A stretch of DNA of 64,000 nucleotides from Pseudomonadota bacterium (lineage in GTDB: Bacteria; Pseudomonadota; Gammaproteobacteria; Steroidobacterales; Steroidobacteraceae). The notes beneath the pieces are model-generated. The model was given only the letters and a program-made list of their open reading frames with translations, searched no databases and was not told the origin of the DNA. The translations under genes were made by a program, and so were the position numbers. Shown one piece after another: positions 50,665-62,845 of the stretch (the first letter of the stretch is position 1; every line of letters starts with the position of its first letter). Location: positions 167,702-231,701 of the forward strand of contig JAFEDS010000018.1 in NCBI GenBank assembly GCA_018241505.1, given 5' to 3'.

Positions 50665-52191
50665 TTACCCAAAGCTAGGCAACAAAAACTCCGTCAACGA
50701 CTGCACAGCAGGCGTCCGAGTAACCTGCGCCGCGACCTCAATATCATCAGCCAGCAACCGGTCCGATGTAGCAAACGGCACGCGAGCGCGGAGGGCGTCG
50801 TGTGCCTGCTGCAGTGACGTCGACGTCTTCAAGGGCTTACGAAAGTCGACAGCCTGGCAGGCCGAGAGAAACTCAATAGCAACAATGTTATGCAGATTCC
50901 CGGTCATGGTCAGCGTCCGGCGCGCCCCATGGGTGGCCATACTGACATGGTCCTCCTGATTCGCCGAAGTAGGCACACTGTCGACGCTTGCGGGATGCGA
51001 CAGCATCCGGTTTTCGGCGAGCAGGGCAGCGGCGGTGACCTGCGCCATCATGAATCCCGAGTTGACGCCACTGTCGGGTGCCAGAAACGCCGGCAGGCCG
51101 CTCATCTTGGGGTCCACCAACAACGAGATCCGGCGTTCGGCAATCGAGCCGATCTCGGCGCAAGCAAGCGCCAGGATGTCAGCGGCGAACGCCACCGGCT
51201 CGGCGTGGAAGTTACCCCCTGACAACACCTCGGCCGTGCCCGCGAAAATCAGCGGATTGTCGGTCACCGCGTTGGACTCGGTGAGCAGCGTCTCGGCGGT
51301 CTGGGTAATCAGATCCAGGCACGCCCCCATCACCTGCGGCTGGCAGCGCAGGGAATACGGATCCTGCACGCGTTCGCAGGTGCGATGCGACTCGCGAATC
51401 TCACTGCCGGCGAGTAGCTCTCGATACACTTGCGCGACCTGCACCTGCCCAGGATGTCCGCGCAACGAATGGATACGCGGATCAAACGGCACGTCACTGC
51501 CCTGAAGTGCATCAAGTGACATCGCGCCGCTGACCATCGCGGCCGAAAACGCCGTCTCCACTTCAAAAAGGGCGGCCAGCGCCAGGGCGGTCGACACCTG
51601 CGTGCCATTGAGCAATGCGAGGCCTTCCTTGGGCCCCAGCTCAACGGTCTCGATGCCTTCCTTCGCAAGGTAGTCGGCGGCAGGCAGGATCACGCCATTG
51701 CGGCGAATGCGGCCCAGACCCAACACGGCCAGCGACATGTGAGCGAGGGGTGCAAGGTCGCCGGAAGCGCCTACGGAACCCTGTGCAGGCACGCAAGGGC
51801 ACAGGCCCGCATTGATCATTTTCTCGAGAAAGCGGGCCAGGTCTTCGCTGATTCCCGAAAAACCCTGAAGCAGGCTGGCCAGTTTGAGAACCATCATGAG
51901 ACGGACAATGGAATCATCCAGCAGGGGGCCCACGCCCGTGCTGTGGGACAGGATGATGTTCTTCTGCAGCAGCGTGCGCTGGTCGGTGGGAATCCGGGTG
52001 TTGGCCAACAGCCCGAAGCCCGTGTTGATGCCGTAAGCCGGCGCGTCCCCGGCGGCAAGTTTTGAGGTCGCCGCGTGCGAGTCCCGAACCGCCCGCATGG
52101 CACGGTCGTGAATCTTTACAGTGACCGGCTCGCTGTAGATGCGGCGCAGATCGGTGAGGCTGAGGGTGCGTGAACCGAGTTCAATTGTCAT
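50665..52191 (-). CDS. hutH: Histidine ammonia-lyase
   Basis: A 508-residue enzyme that removes ammonia from histidine to give urocanate. A142-S143-G144 in [14 protein letters not shown] cyclise to the MIO cofactor, and Y53 in YGINTGFG is the catalytic Tyr. Length and motifs match bacterial HutH. It is the last gene of the hutC-hutU-hutI-hutH operon, overlapping hutI by ATGA. Confidence 0.96.
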   Translation of the reverse strand: MTIELGSRTLSLTDLRRIYSEPVTVKIHDRAMRAVRDSHAATSKLAAGDAPAYGINTGFGLLANTRIPTDQRTLLQKNIILSHSTGVGPLLDDSIVRLMMVLKLASLLQGFSGISEDLARFLEKMINAGLCPCVPAQGSVGASGDLAPLAHMSLAVLGLGRIRRNGVILPAADYLAKEGIETVELGPKEGLALLNGTQVSTALALAALFEVETAFSAAMVSGAMSLDALQGSDVPFDPRIHSLRGHPGQVQVAQVYRELLAGSEIRESHRTCERVQDPYSLRCQPQVMGACLDLITQTAETLLTESNAVTDNPLIFAGTAEVLSGGNFHAEPVAFAADILALACAEIGSIAERRISLLVDPKMSGLPAFLAPDSGVNSGFMMAQVTAAALLAENRMLSHPASVDSVPTSANQEDHVSMATHGARRTLTMTGNLHNIVAIEFLSACQAVDFRKPLKTSTSLQQAHDALRARVPFATSDRLLADDIEVAAQVTRTPAVQSLTEFLLPSFG

Positions 52192-53387
52192 GAAGTCACT
52201 CTGCCAGCGCGTACAACGCTGCGCCGTGGGTTGAAACCAATCCAGTAGCTCAGCTCTTCGACTGAGCGGATATTCCAGATGACGAAATCAGCAGCTTTTC
52301 CGGCGGTCAAAACACCGCGCCGATCCTGTTCACCGAGCGCTCGCGCGGCATGGCGTGTGACGCCGGCGAGGGCTTCGTCGGATGTCAGGCCGAACAGTCG
52401 GGTGGCCATGCTCATGGCCAACAGCAGCGAAGTGCCCGGAGCCGATCCGGGGTTGCAGTCGGTGGCGATGGCCAATGGCGTGCGCGCCTCCCGAAATGCC
52501 GCGATCGGCGGGCGGTGGCCTTCCGCGAGGCAATAAAACGCCACGGGCAACATGACGGCGACGGTGCCAGCGGCTGACATGGCGGCCGCGTCGGCAGGCG
52601 TCGAAAATTCCAGATGATCACACGACAGCGCCTGGTGGCGTGCCGCCATCTGACTGCCACCCAGATTAGAAAGCTGCTCCGCATGCATCTTGACAGGCAA
52701 TCCGAGTGCCGCCGCGGCATCAAACAACCGCTCCGATTGCGCAACATTGAAGCCGATGGACTCACAGAACACATCCACCGCGTCCACCAGGCCTTCGCCA
52801 TGCAGCGCGGGCAGCCAGTCTTCGCTCACAACCTGGATGTAGTCGTCAGCGCGACCGGCAAACTCCGGAGGTAATGAATGCGCCGCAAGCAGAGTGGTTT
52901 TGACGGTAATGGGGAAAGAGCGTTGCAGAGCTCGCGCTACGCGCAGCATCTTCCCTTCGTCGGCGAGCGTCAGCCCATACCCCGATTTGATTTCAATGGT
53001 CGTCACGCCCTCGGCCAGAAGAGACTGCAGGCGCGGCGCACTCTGATCAAACAACTCTTGTTCGGACGCACCGCGGACGGCCCGCATGGTGGAGAGAATT
53101 CCGCCACCGGCCCGCGCGATCTCAGCGTACGAGCGACCTTTCAGCCTCTCGGCGTATTCGGTCGCACGCGTGCCTGCGAAGACGAGATGGGTATGGCAGT
53201 CGATGAGTCCCGGAGTCACCCACGCGCCGCCGAGGTCGCGCACTTCCGCGGGCCCCGATTTCGGCATGGCACTCTCATCGCCGACCCACTCGATCTGACC
53301 GCTGCGAGTGAGGATCGCTCCCTGCTCATAGACGGTCATGGAGTCGTCGCAGGTCGCGACATGCGCATTTCGCCAGAGGGTCAGCAT
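52188..53387 (-). CDS. hutI: Imidazolonepropionase
   Basis: A 399-residue amidohydrolase that converts imidazolone-propionate to N-formimino-glutamate. [18 protein letters not shown] has the metal Hx[14 protein letters not shown] and SCDHLEF supply further ligands; [18 protein letters not shown] has the catalytic Asp. ATG 53387 shares a base with the hutU stop (TAATG); a longer frame to 53429 is not needed. Confidence 0.96.
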   Translation of the reverse strand: MLTLWRNAHVATCDDSMTVYEQGAILTRSGQIEWVGDESAMPKSGPAEVRDLGGAWVTPGLIDCHTHLVFAGTRATEYAERLKGRSYAEIARAGGGILSTMRAVRGASEQELFDQSAPRLQSLLAEGVTTIEIKSGYGLTLADEGKMLRVARALQRSFPITVKTTLLAAHSLPPEFAGRADDYIQVVSEDWLPALHGEGLVDAVDVFCESIGFNVAQSERLFDAAAALGLPVKMHAEQLSNLGGSQMAARHQALSCDHLEFSTPADAAAMSAAGTVAVMLPVAFYCLAEGHRPPIAAFREARTPLAIATDCNPGSAPGTSLLLAMSMATRLFGLTSDEALAGVTRHAARALGEQDRRGVLTAGKAADFVIWNIRSVEELSYWIGFNPRRSVVRAGRVTS

Positions 53388-55039
53388 TACTTCAAAAACG
53401 GCAGATTGAGGCCATTCTCCCGTGCACACTCAATCGCCGTTTCGTAACCGGCGTCGGCGTGACGCATGACACCTGTGCCTGGATCGTTCCACAACACACG
53501 CTCGACGCGGCGAGCTGCGGCTGCAGTACCGTCGCAGACAATCACAACACCGGAGTGTTGGGAATAGCCGATGCCGACACCACCGCCGTGGTGAATGGAG
53601 ACCCAGCTTGCACCGCTGGCCGTATTCAACAGCGCGTTGAGCAAAGGCCAATCGGCAACCGCATCGGAGCCGTCACGCATGGCTTCTGTTTCGCGGTTGG
53701 GGCTGGCGACCGAGCCGGAGTCCAGGTGGTCGCGACCGATGACAATCGGAGCCTTCAGCTCACCTTTCGCAACCATCTCGTTGAACGCGAGTCCCAGACG
53801 ATGACGGTCACCCAGGCCGACCCAGCAAATGCGGGCTGGCAGACCCTGGAACTTGATCCGCTCGCGGGCCATGTCGAGCCAGTTGTGAAGGTGCTTGTCG
53901 TTCGGGAGAAGCTCTTTGACCTTGGCGTCGGTGCGATAGATGTCTTCCGGATCGCCCGACAACGCGGCCCAACGGAACGGGCCCACACCACGGCAGAAGA
54001 GGGGGCGAATGTAGGCCGGCACGAAACCCGGGAAGGCGAATGCATCCTTGACGCCTTCATCGAGCGCGACCTGGCGAATGTTGTTGCCATAGTCAAAGAC
54101 GGGAATACCCATCTTCTGGAACGCCAGCATCGATTCCACGTGGCGCGCCATTGAAACGCGGGACGCCGCAGCAACCTGCTTGGGGTCCTCGGCGCGCAGG
54201 CGATCCCATTTTTCCAGAGACCATCCGGCAGGCAGATACCCGTTGACAGGGTCGTGGGCGGAAGTCTGATCCGTGAGAGCGTCCGGCTTGATGCCCCGGC
54301 GCAGCATCTCGGGCAGTACGTCGCAAATGTTGCCCAACAAGCCTACAGATACAGCCTTCCCCGAGTGGCGAGCGTCGTCGAGCAACTTCAGGGCTTCGTC
54401 CAACGTCTCTGCCTTCTTGTCGAGGTACCGGGTCTCCAGTCGCTTCGCAATGCGGTCTGGCCGGCACTCGACGGCCAGCATTGAAGCTCCCGCCATGGTC
54501 GCGGCGAGGGGCTGTGCCCCGCCCATGCCACCGAGCCCTGCCGTCAGAATCCACTTTCCTGCGAGCTTGCCGCCGAAATGCTGGCGGCCCATTTCCACGA
54601 ACGTTTCGTAGGTGCCCTGGACGATGCCCTGGCTGCCGATATAGATCCAGGAGCCGGCGGTCATCTGGCCGAACATCATCAAGCCCTTCTTATCCAGGGC
54701 GTTGAAGTGATCCCAGTCGGCCCACTTGGCGACCAGATTGGAATTCGCGATGAGCACGCGGGGCGCGTCCGGGTGGGTTCTGAACACGCCGACGGGCTTG
54801 CCCGACTGGATCAGCAGCGATTCGTCGTCGCCGAGGCGCTGCAGGGCGGCCACGATCTGTTCGAACGCCTCCCAATTGCGGGCGGCTTTGCCGATCCCTC
54901 CATAAACCACGAGGTCCTGGGGACGTTCGGCCACCTCGGGATCGAGGTTGTTGAGCAGCATGCGAAACGCTGCTTCCGCAATCCAGTTGCGGCAGGTGAG
55001 CTGACTACCACGGGGTGCACGAAGGGTACGATTGACCAT
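53387..55039 (-). CDS. hutU: Urocanate hydratase
   Basis: A 550-residue urocanase, which adds water to urocanate using tightly bound [24 protein letters not shown] is the NAD-binding glycine-rich site, and the late [22 protein letters not shown] segment includes the active-site Cys. The length is close to the usual ~557. It lies 5 bases after hutC. HutG and HutF, which would finish formiminoglutamate breakdown, are absent from the window. Confidence 0.96.
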   Translation of the reverse strand: MVNRTLRAPRGSQLTCRNWIAEAAFRMLLNNLDPEVAERPQDLVVYGGIGKAARNWEAFEQIVAALQRLGDDESLLIQSGKPVGVFRTHPDAPRVLIANSNLVAKWADWDHFNALDKKGLMMFGQMTAGSWIYIGSQGIVQGTYETFVEMGRQHFGGKLAGKWILTAGLGGMGGAQPLAATMAGASMLAVECRPDRIAKRLETRYLDKKAETLDEALKLLDDARHSGKAVSVGLLGNICDVLPEMLRRGIKPDALTDQTSAHDPVNGYLPAGWSLEKWDRLRAEDPKQVAAASRVSMARHVESMLAFQKMGIPVFDYGNNIRQVALDEGVKDAFAFPGFVPAYIRPLFCRGVGPFRWAALSGDPEDIYRTDAKVKELLPNDKHLHNWLDMARERIKFQGLPARICWVGLGDRHRLGLAFNEMVAKGELKAPIVIGRDHLDSGSVASPNRETEAMRDGSDAVADWPLLNALLNTASGASWVSIHHGGGVGIGYSQHSGVVIVCDGTAAAARRVERVLWNDPGTGVMRHADAGYETAIECARENGLNLPFLK

Positions 55040-55044
55040 GGGTG

Positions 55045-55755
55045 TTATACCTGTACAGACAAGGACCCGGTCAGCTCGTAACGAGAGCCGGGATGATAGA
55101 GATCGGCAACCGTGGCAATGCGCTCGCTGGCCCAGGTACGGCGCCTGATCAGCAGGCAGGCATCGGTTGCCTCCAGTTTCAACATACGGCGAATCCGGCC
55201 GTCAGGAATGACTGCTCTGACGGTATGCTCCGCGCGCTGCAGCGGAGCGGCCTGCATGAGAAACTCATGCGGCGTGATCTTGGTGAAGTCGTTGCGCAGG
55301 TAGCCGGCGACCACCGTCGGATTCACATACCGATCTTCGACCTGCAACGGCACGCCCCCTTCGAAATGGATCACCAGCGAGTGATCGAGCCGCGCTCCTA
55401 CAGCAACGCCGCAGCGTTCGGCAACGTCACGTGTAGCGGAAACAGCCGAAATCGAAACAACCTTCGCGTCGTACTCGTGACCCCGGGCGCGAATTTCATC
55501 GGCGATATTCCGCACTTCCAGCGGGTGCGAATGCACACGCGGCTCGGCCACGAAGGTGCCGACACCCGCCACGCGCGTCAGCACGCCTTCCTCGGCGAGC
55601 TCTCGCAACGCCCGATTGGCAGTCATGCGCGCGACATCCAGCTCGCGTACCAACTCGTTTTCGGAGGGCACGCGCGCACCGAAGCGAAGGGTGCCGTCCG
55701 CGATCTTTCGCAGCACAAAGTGCTTGACCTCGAGATAGCGTGCGGCAGTGGACAT
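55045..55755 (-). CDS. hutC: Histidine-utilisation repressor HutC
   Basis: A 236-residue GntR/HutC regulator. The N-terminal winged helix reads [41 protein letters not shown]; the C-terminal UTRA domain (with [17 protein letters not shown]) binds urocanate in relatives. ATG 55755 is preferred to 55782. A perfect 18-bp palindrome 25 bases upstream is the expected operator, so HutC should repress itself and the hutUIH genes behind it until urocanate builds up. Confidence 0.92.
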   Translation of the reverse strand: MSTAARYLEVKHFVLRKIADGTLRFGARVPSENELVRELDVARMTANRALRELAEEGVLTRVAGVGTFVAEPRVHSHPLEVRNIADEIRARGHEYDAKVVSISAVSATRDVAERCGVAVGARLDHSLVIHFEGGVPLQVEDRYVNPTVVAGYLRNDFTKITPHEFLMQAAPLQRAEHTVRAVIPDGRIRRMLKLEATDACLLIRRRTWASERIATVADLYHPGSRYELTGSLSVQV

Positions 55756-55780
55756 GCGTGGATCTTGGCACTGTTGGCGC

Positions 55781-55798
55781 AACCTGTCTAGACAGGTT
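55781..55798. promoter_or_regulatory. Perfect palindrome, candidate HutC operator
   Basis: AACCTGTCTAGACAGGTT is fully self-complementary over 18 bases. The core GTCTAGAC is the classic GntR/HutC-family recognition shape. Its place just upstream of hutC fits autoregulation. Confidence 0.8.
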
Positions 55799-55834
55799 CG
55801 CCATCAGACCCCGATATCTTTCTTTAATAAGATG

Positions 55835-55863
55835 TTTCACTGCGACCCAGGTTTGGGTAGAAT
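55835..55863 (+). promoter_or_regulatory. Probable sigma70 promoter of the rimP operon
   Basis: A -10 element TAGAAT (55858-55863) lies 17 bases after a weak -35 TTTCAC. The discriminator after it is very GC-rich (GCGCGCCCCC), as in growth-rate-controlled promoters. The context GGGTAGAAT recurs before rpsO. Confidence 0.55.
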
Positions 55864-55930
55864 GCGCGCCCCCGCGGGCCTCGGCCGCGGCGGACGGGGT
55901 GGGGCAAAATCCGCACCGTGAGCTTCGAAG

Positions 55931-55954
55931 AGCCCCCCGAGGGGCTTTTTTGTT
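55931..55954 (+). terminator. Intrinsic terminator/attenuator in the rimP leader
   Basis: A stem AGCCCC/GGGGCT with loop CCGA is followed by TTTTTTGTTTT. It lies about 60 bases after the predicted start of transcription and ahead of all operon genes, so it should act as an attenuator. An upstream GGGGC at 55901-55905 could pair with the left arm and undo it. Confidence 0.75.
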
Positions 55955-55960
55955 TTCTGG

Positions 55961-55986
55961 TGGGCCGTTTGGGCCCATTTTTGTTT
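55961..55986 (+). terminator. Second terminator-like hairpin in the rimP leader
   Basis: TGGGC (55961-55965) pairs with GCCCA (55973-55977) and is followed by TTTTTG. It is weaker than the first and lies 7-10 bases behind it, giving a tandem arrangement. Confidence 0.5.
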
Positions 55987-56005
55987 GTAGCGGCGGGTAG
56001 TTGCG

Positions 56006-56467
56006 ATGACGGTGACCTTGCGGGGACGGCTCATCGCCCTCATTGAGCCTGTGCTCGCTCAATTGGGCTATGAGCTGGTTGAGCTGGAGTACGCCGCGGG
56101 GCGCACCCAGGCAGTGGTGCGCATCTTCATTGACCAGCCTGCCGGAATTACGGTCGATGACTGCGAACGGGTCAGCCGCGATGTGGCGGCGCTGCTCGAT
56201 GTCGATGACCCGATTCCGACCGCGTACACGCTCGAGGTGTCCTCGCCGGGATTTGACCGGGTGCTGCGGACCCCGGCGCATTTCGAGCGGTTCGTGGGTG
56301 AGCGGATTTTTGTGGAGCTGCTGGCGCCCCGGGCGGGTCGCAAACGCTACACGGGCCTGCTGCAGGCCGTGACGCCGGTGGGGATCGAGATGGAAGTGGA
56401 CAAGCAGAAGGTAGAGGTGCCGTTCGCGGAGATGGCGAAGGCGCGGCTGGCGCCATTGACGGCTTGA
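56006..56467 (+). CDS. rimP: Ribosome maturation factor RimP
   Basis: A 153-residue protein for 30S subunit assembly. The N-terminal domain has YELVELEYAAGRTQAVVRIFID; SRDVAALLDVDDPIPTAYTLEVSSPGFDRVL is the central RimP signature; the small C-terminal SH3-like part ends with VPFAEMAKARL. First gene after a terminator-containing leader; nusA follows by 30 bases. Confidence 0.96.
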   Translation: MTVTLRGRLIALIEPVLAQLGYELVELEYAAGRTQAVVRIFIDQPAGITVDDCERVSRDVAALLDVDDPIPTAYTLEVSSPGFDRVLRTPAHFERFVGERIFVELLAPRAGRKRYTGLLQAVTPVGIEMEVDKQKVEVPFAEMAKARLAPLTA

Positions 56468-56497
56468 GAGTCTGGTTTTTTGCAGGGGTAATGACGC

Positions 56498-57994
56498 GTG
56501 AACAAGGAAATTTTGATGGTGGTCGATGCCGTCTCCAACGAGAAGGGCGTCGATAAAGAAGTGATCTTCGAGGCTCTCGAAGCTGCGCTCGCGTCCGCCA
56601 CCCGCAAGAAGCACGGTGAAGAATGGGACGTGCGAGTTGCAATCGACCGCAAGAGCGGTGACTACGAGACCTTCCGCCGCTGGAAAGTGTTCGCCGACGA
56701 TTCCAAGGAGCTCGAGGTTCCAGAGCGCGAATTGCGCATGGAAGACGCCCGCGACATCGACACCACGGTGGACGTTGGGGGCTTTGTGGAGCAGGGCATG
56801 GAGTCGGTGGCCTTCGGGCGTATCGCCGCTCAGCAGGCCAAGCAGGTCATTGTTCAAAAGGTGCGCGAGGCCGAGCGTGCCCAGGTGGTTGACGCCTACC
56901 GCGATCGTGTCGGGACCCTCGTCAGCGGCGTCGTGAAGCGCGTCGACCGAAACGGTATCTATGTCGACCTCGGCAGCAATGCCGAAGGATTTGTCCCTCG
57001 CACGGACATGATTCCGCGCGAGCAGGTAAAGCCTCAGGACCGCATCAAGGCTTTCCTGAAGGAAGTGCGTTCGGAGCCCCGTGGCCCGCAGCTCTTTCTG
57101 ACCCGGACGGCTCCGGAATTTCTGATTGAGCTGTTCAAGCTCGAAGTGCCGGAAGTGGGCCAGGGACTGATCCAGATCCTCGGTGCCGCTCGCGACGCCG
57201 GCGTTCGCGCGAAGATCGCTGTCCGCAGCAACGATCCGCGAATCGATCCCGTCGGCGCTTGCGTCGGAATGCGTGGGTCGCGCGTACAGGCGGTCTCCAA
57301 CGAGATTGCCGGCGAGCGCGTGGACATCATTCCGTTCGACGAGAATCCGGCGCAGTTTGTCATCAACGCGATGTCGCCGGCTGAAGTGATGTCCATTGTC
57401 GTGGACGAGGACTCACACAGCATGGATATCGCGGTGTCCGAAGAAAAGCTGTCGCAGGCCATCGGCCGCGGCGGTCAGAACATCCGCCTGGCCAGCCAGT
57501 TGAGCGGATGGGATCTCAATGTCATGACCGAGTCGGATGCCGAGGCCAAGAGTGAGACCGAGGCCAAGGAGCTCGTTCAGAATTTCATGAAGCAATTGGA
57601 TGTAGATGAGGACGTGGCAACGATCCTCGCACAGGAGGGTTTCTCGACGATCGAGGAGATCGCCTACGTTCCCCAGGCCGAGCTCGCCGCTATTGACGAG
57701 TTCGATGAGGACATCGTGAAAGAGTTGCGCAATCGCGCCCGCGACGTGCTGCTGACTCAGGCCATCGCGAGCGAGGAAAGCCTCGATCAGTCGATGCCGT
57801 CCGATGACCTGCTGCTGCTCGAGGGCATGAGCCCCGACCTCGCGCTCGCTCTGGCACGCCGCGGTGTGCGCACGCGCGAAGAGCTGGCAGAACAGTCCGT
57901 GGACGATCTGGCGGATATCGATGGGCTGCAGGCCGACGAAGCCGGCAAGCTCATCATGACGGCACGTGCCCACTGGTTCGAAGCGGGCCAGTAA
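56498..57994 (+). CDS. nusA: Transcription elongation/termination factor NusA
   Basis: A 498-residue protein. The N-terminal RNA-polymerase-binding domain spans about 1-130. The S1 domain (about 135-200) includes [22 protein letters not shown]. Two KH domains follow ([43 protein letters not shown]). Two acidic C-terminal repeats (about 365-495) match the gammaproteobacterial type that binds the alpha subunit. GTG start at 56498. As a termination factor it could feed back on the rimP leader. Confidence 0.96.
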   Translation: MNKEILMVVDAVSNEKGVDKEVIFEALEAALASATRKKHGEEWDVRVAIDRKSGDYETFRRWKVFADDSKELEVPERELRMEDARDIDTTVDVGGFVEQGMESVAFGRIAAQQAKQVIVQKVREAERAQVVDAYRDRVGTLVSGVVKRVDRNGIYVDLGSNAEGFVPRTDMIPREQVKPQDRIKAFLKEVRSEPRGPQLFLTRTAPEFLIELFKLEVPEVGQGLIQILGAARDAGVRAKIAVRSNDPRIDPVGACVGMRGSRVQAVSNEIAGERVDIIPFDENPAQFVINAMSPAEVMSIVVDEDSHSMDIAVSEEKLSQAIGRGGQNIRLASQLSGWDLNVMTESDAEAKSETEAKELVQNFMKQLDVDEDVATILAQEGFSTIEEIAYVPQAELAAIDEFDEDIVKELRNRARDVLLTQAIASEESLDQSMPSDDLLLLEGMSPDLALALARRGVRTREELAEQSVDDLADIDGLQADEAGKLIMTARAHWFEAGQ

Positions 57995-58016
57995 GGCACG
58001 GAGGGTTGAGTAACCT

Positions 58017-60782
<2,766 letters not shown>

Positions 60783-60803
60783 GCGACCCAGTGGCTCTCT
60801 TTC

Positions 60804-60848
60804 GGCGCGCTTCGCGCCGCTACATGGAGCGGGTCGCTTCGACCCGCT
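60804..60848 (+). other. Two strong hairpins between infB and rbfA
   Basis: Stem one is GGCGCG/CGCGCC (60804-60818). Stem two is AGCGGGTC/GACCCGCT with loop GCTTC (60828-60848). No T-tract follows either, so they are unlikely to terminate; RNA stability or processing control is more probable. Confidence 0.55.
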
Positions 60849-60867
60849 TGAAAGTTGCGCGCAGCGC

Positions 60868-61251
60868 ATGAGCGAGACACAGCGCAAGAGACGCATTGAA
60901 GCCGAGATCCAGCGTGTGCTCTCGGAGCTCATTGCGCGCGAAGTAAAAGACCCTCGCGTGGGCAATGTCACTATCACGGCGGTGAATGTCGCCGCGGATA
61001 TGGGCACTGCCCGCGTGTACTTCACGCCATTCGCATCGAAGAACCCTCCGGATGAAGTGCGCATTGGCCTGACTCACGCGGGCGGCTTCCTGCGTGGCGA
61101 AGTTGGACGTCGGTTGCGGCTCCGACATGCTCCGCGCCTGGAATTCATCTTTGACGATACCGCCGAAAAGGCGTCCAACCTCACGAGTTTGATTGACCGT
61201 GCAGTGAAGGACGACCAGGCGCACCACGTCGACGACGACGAGGCTGAGTGA
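60868..61251 (+). CDS. rbfA: 30S ribosome-binding factor RbfA
   Basis: A 127-residue KH-like protein needed for 16S rRNA 5'-end maturation, especially in the cold. RIEAEIQRVLSELIAREVKDPRVGNVTITAVNV is the family start, and LRLRHAPRLEFIFDDT the signature. The ATG at 60868 lies 85 bases after infB beyond two hairpins. The stop overlaps the truB GTG (GTGA). Confidence 0.95.
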   Translation: MSETQRKRRIEAEIQRVLSELIAREVKDPRVGNVTITAVNVAADMGTARVYFTPFASKNPPDEVRIGLTHAGGFLRGEVGRRLRLRHAPRLEFIFDDTAEKASNLTSLIDRAVKDDQAHHVDDDEAE

Positions 61252-62129
61252 ACGGCATACTGCTGCTCGACAAGCCATTGAAGCTTTCGTCGAATGCAGC
61301 GCTTCAGAAAACCCGCCGCATGATGGGGGCCGCGAAGGCCGGGCACGTTGGTAGCCTCGACCCTCTCGCGACCGGGATGCTTCCGATTTGCCTGGGCGAG
61401 GCGACGAAAATCGCCGGCGACATTCTGTCGGGGCGCAAGATGTACGAGTTCACCGTCGCACTCGGGACGCGGACTTCCACGGGCGACACCGAGGGTGGTG
61501 TCGTAGAAAGTGCGCCGGTACCGGAGCTCGACGAAGCTCGCCTGAACGGCGTTCTGGCCGGATTTTTGGGCCATCAAAGCCAGATCCCGCCCATGTATTC
61601 AGCCTTGAAACGGGATGGGCAACCGCTGTACAAGCTTGCCCGCGCCGGTATTGAGGTTGAGCGGGCGGCGCGTCAGATCGAAATATTCAGCCTGCGCCAC
61701 CGCTCGGCTGCCGGCGCGGAGTTGAATCTCGAGGTCCTGTGCTCCAAGGGCACTTACGTGCGGACCCTGGCTGAGGATATTGCGAAGGCTCTGGGAACGG
61801 TGGGCCACGTTCGCGCCCTGCGGCGGGCCTACGTGGAGCCGTTTGACCATGCCCCCATGGAAACGCTCGAGTCGATTGCGGAGGCGTTGGCGGCGGGCGG
61901 GCGGCCCCGGATTCTTCCGGCTGATGCGCCCTTACAACACATGCCGGCGGTGGCGCTCGACTCGAGCGCTACCGCCAGGATATTGCACGGCCAGGCGGTC
62001 ATGACGGGGGATGCCGGAACAGCCGGGCGAGTGCGCCTGTACGACGCAAAAGGCGCGTTCCTGGGCATCGGCGAATCGGACGGAGCCGGTCAGGTCCGTC
62101 CCAAGCGCTTGTTTAGTGGTGAACGGTGA
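61248..62129 (+). CDS. truB: tRNA pseudouridine-55 synthase TruB
   Basis: A 293-residue enzyme that makes pseudouridine at position 55 of tRNA. The catalytic Asp is D38 in HVGSLDPLATGMLP; KMYEFTVALGTRTSTGDTEG and CSKGTYVRTLAEDI are other conserved blocks. A C-terminal PUA-like domain is present. The 3' end overlaps the opposed small lipoprotein gene by 17 bases. Confidence 0.95.
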   Translation: MNGILLLDKPLKLSSNAALQKTRRMMGAAKAGHVGSLDPLATGMLPICLGEATKIAGDILSGRKMYEFTVALGTRTSTGDTEGGVVESAPVPELDEARLNGVLAGFLGHQSQIPPMYSALKRDGQPLYKLARAGIEVERAARQIEIFSLRHRSAAGAELNLEVLCSKGTYVRTLAEDIAKALGTVGHVRALRRAYVEPFDHAPMETLESIAEALAAGGRPRILPADAPLQHMPAVALDSSATARILHGQAVMTGDAGTAGRVRLYDAKGAFLGIGESDGAGQVRPKRLFSGER

Positions 62130-62376
62130 TGGACGGATCCAGCATCCTGAGGGCGTCGCCCACGTCCGTCTGACCGGTGCGCTGCACGTCTTCTTGGCTA
62201 TAGGAACGCACGGGGCTGGACGAGCATTTCCCCTCTTTCGACAGCAGGTGGGACCCGGTGGCGTACTCATGGCACGGCACATTCGCGGCCCGGTTGTCCG
62301 GGGCGGCCGCTCGTTGGGTGGTGCTGCAGGCCGCAAGTAGGGCGGTAGCGGAGCAGATCAGTAAAGTTTTGAACAT
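62113..62376 (-). CDS. Small lipoprotein with TonB-plug-like C-terminus
   Basis: An 87-residue protein. The signal peptide ends in the lipobox LAAC (Cys17). C35 and C51 could form a disulfide. Residues about 54-87 (SYSQEDVQRTGQTDVGDALRML) look like the first helix-loop of a TonB-receptor plug or secretin-type STN-plug segment, cut off before the rest of the plug. ATG 62376 has AGGAAA at good spacing; the frame extends to 62445. It runs against the operon between truB and rpsO, overlapping truB by 17 bases. Function unknown. Confidence 0.7.
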   Translation of the reverse strand: MFKTLLICSATALLAACSTTQRAAAPDNRAANVPCHEYATGSHLLSKEGKCSSSPVRSYSQEDVQRTGQTDVGDALRMLDPSITVHH

Positions 62377-62401
62377 GGCTGCTTTCCTAGCTGGTTTAAA
62401 C

Positions 62402-62431
62402 TTGTGGCGAAGGCGCTTCACCGGGTAGAAT
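62402..62431 (+). promoter_or_regulatory. Probable rpsO promoter
   Basis: TTGTGG (62402-62407) and TAGAAT (62426-62431) with an 18-base spacer, followed by TTCCGCGC. The surrounding GGGTAGAAT and GC-rich discriminator copy the rimP promoter. It would give rpsO-pnp its own start beyond the opposed lipoprotein gene. Confidence 0.5.
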
Positions 62432-62481
62432 TCCGCGCTTCCCAAAAGGGCTAACGAGACAAGTATTTAGGTGTATGCGCA

Positions 62482-62751
62482 ATGGCTTTAACAGTTGAGA
62501 AAAAGGGCGGAATCGTCGCGCAGTTTCGCCGTGATTCGTCGGATACCGGTTCCCCGGAAGTCCAGGTCGCGCTCCTGTCGGAACGCATCAATGGACTCGG
62601 TGAGCACTTTACCGCACATAAGCGCGATCATTCCTCACGGCGCGGGCTGGTGAAGCTCGTCAACCAACGCCGCAAGCTCCTCGATTATCTGAAATCGACC
62701 CAACCACAGAAGTACCAGGAGCTCGTCGAGCGACTGGGGCTTCGTCGCTGA
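62482..62751 (+). CDS. rpsO: 30S ribosomal protein S15
   Basis: An 89-residue ribosomal protein that binds 16S rRNA helices early in assembly. [49 protein letters not shown] is the full S15 core, with the [13 protein letters not shown]-binding turn. The ATG at 62482 has AGGTG 7 bases upstream. pnp follows after a hairpin. Confidence 0.98.
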   Translation: MALTVEKKGGIVAQFRRDSSDTGSPEVQVALLSERINGLGEHFTAHKRDHSSRRGLVKLVNQRRKLLDYLKSTQPQKYQELVERLGLRR

Positions 62752-62763
62752 AGCACTGCCAAG

Positions 62764-62790
62764 GGCCGCCGCCAAAAGCGAGCGGCCTTT
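62764..62790 (+). terminator. Hairpin between rpsO and pnp
   Basis: GGCCGC (62764-62769) pairs with GCGGCC (62782-62787), followed by TTTGTG. In E. coli this gap holds a partial terminator and RNase III site; a similar partial terminator is likely here. Confidence 0.55.
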
Positions 62791-62845
62791 GTGCTTTGGT
62801 AGACCTGGATTTCATGCCAAAAATTCCCAATTGAGGATTGCAGCT

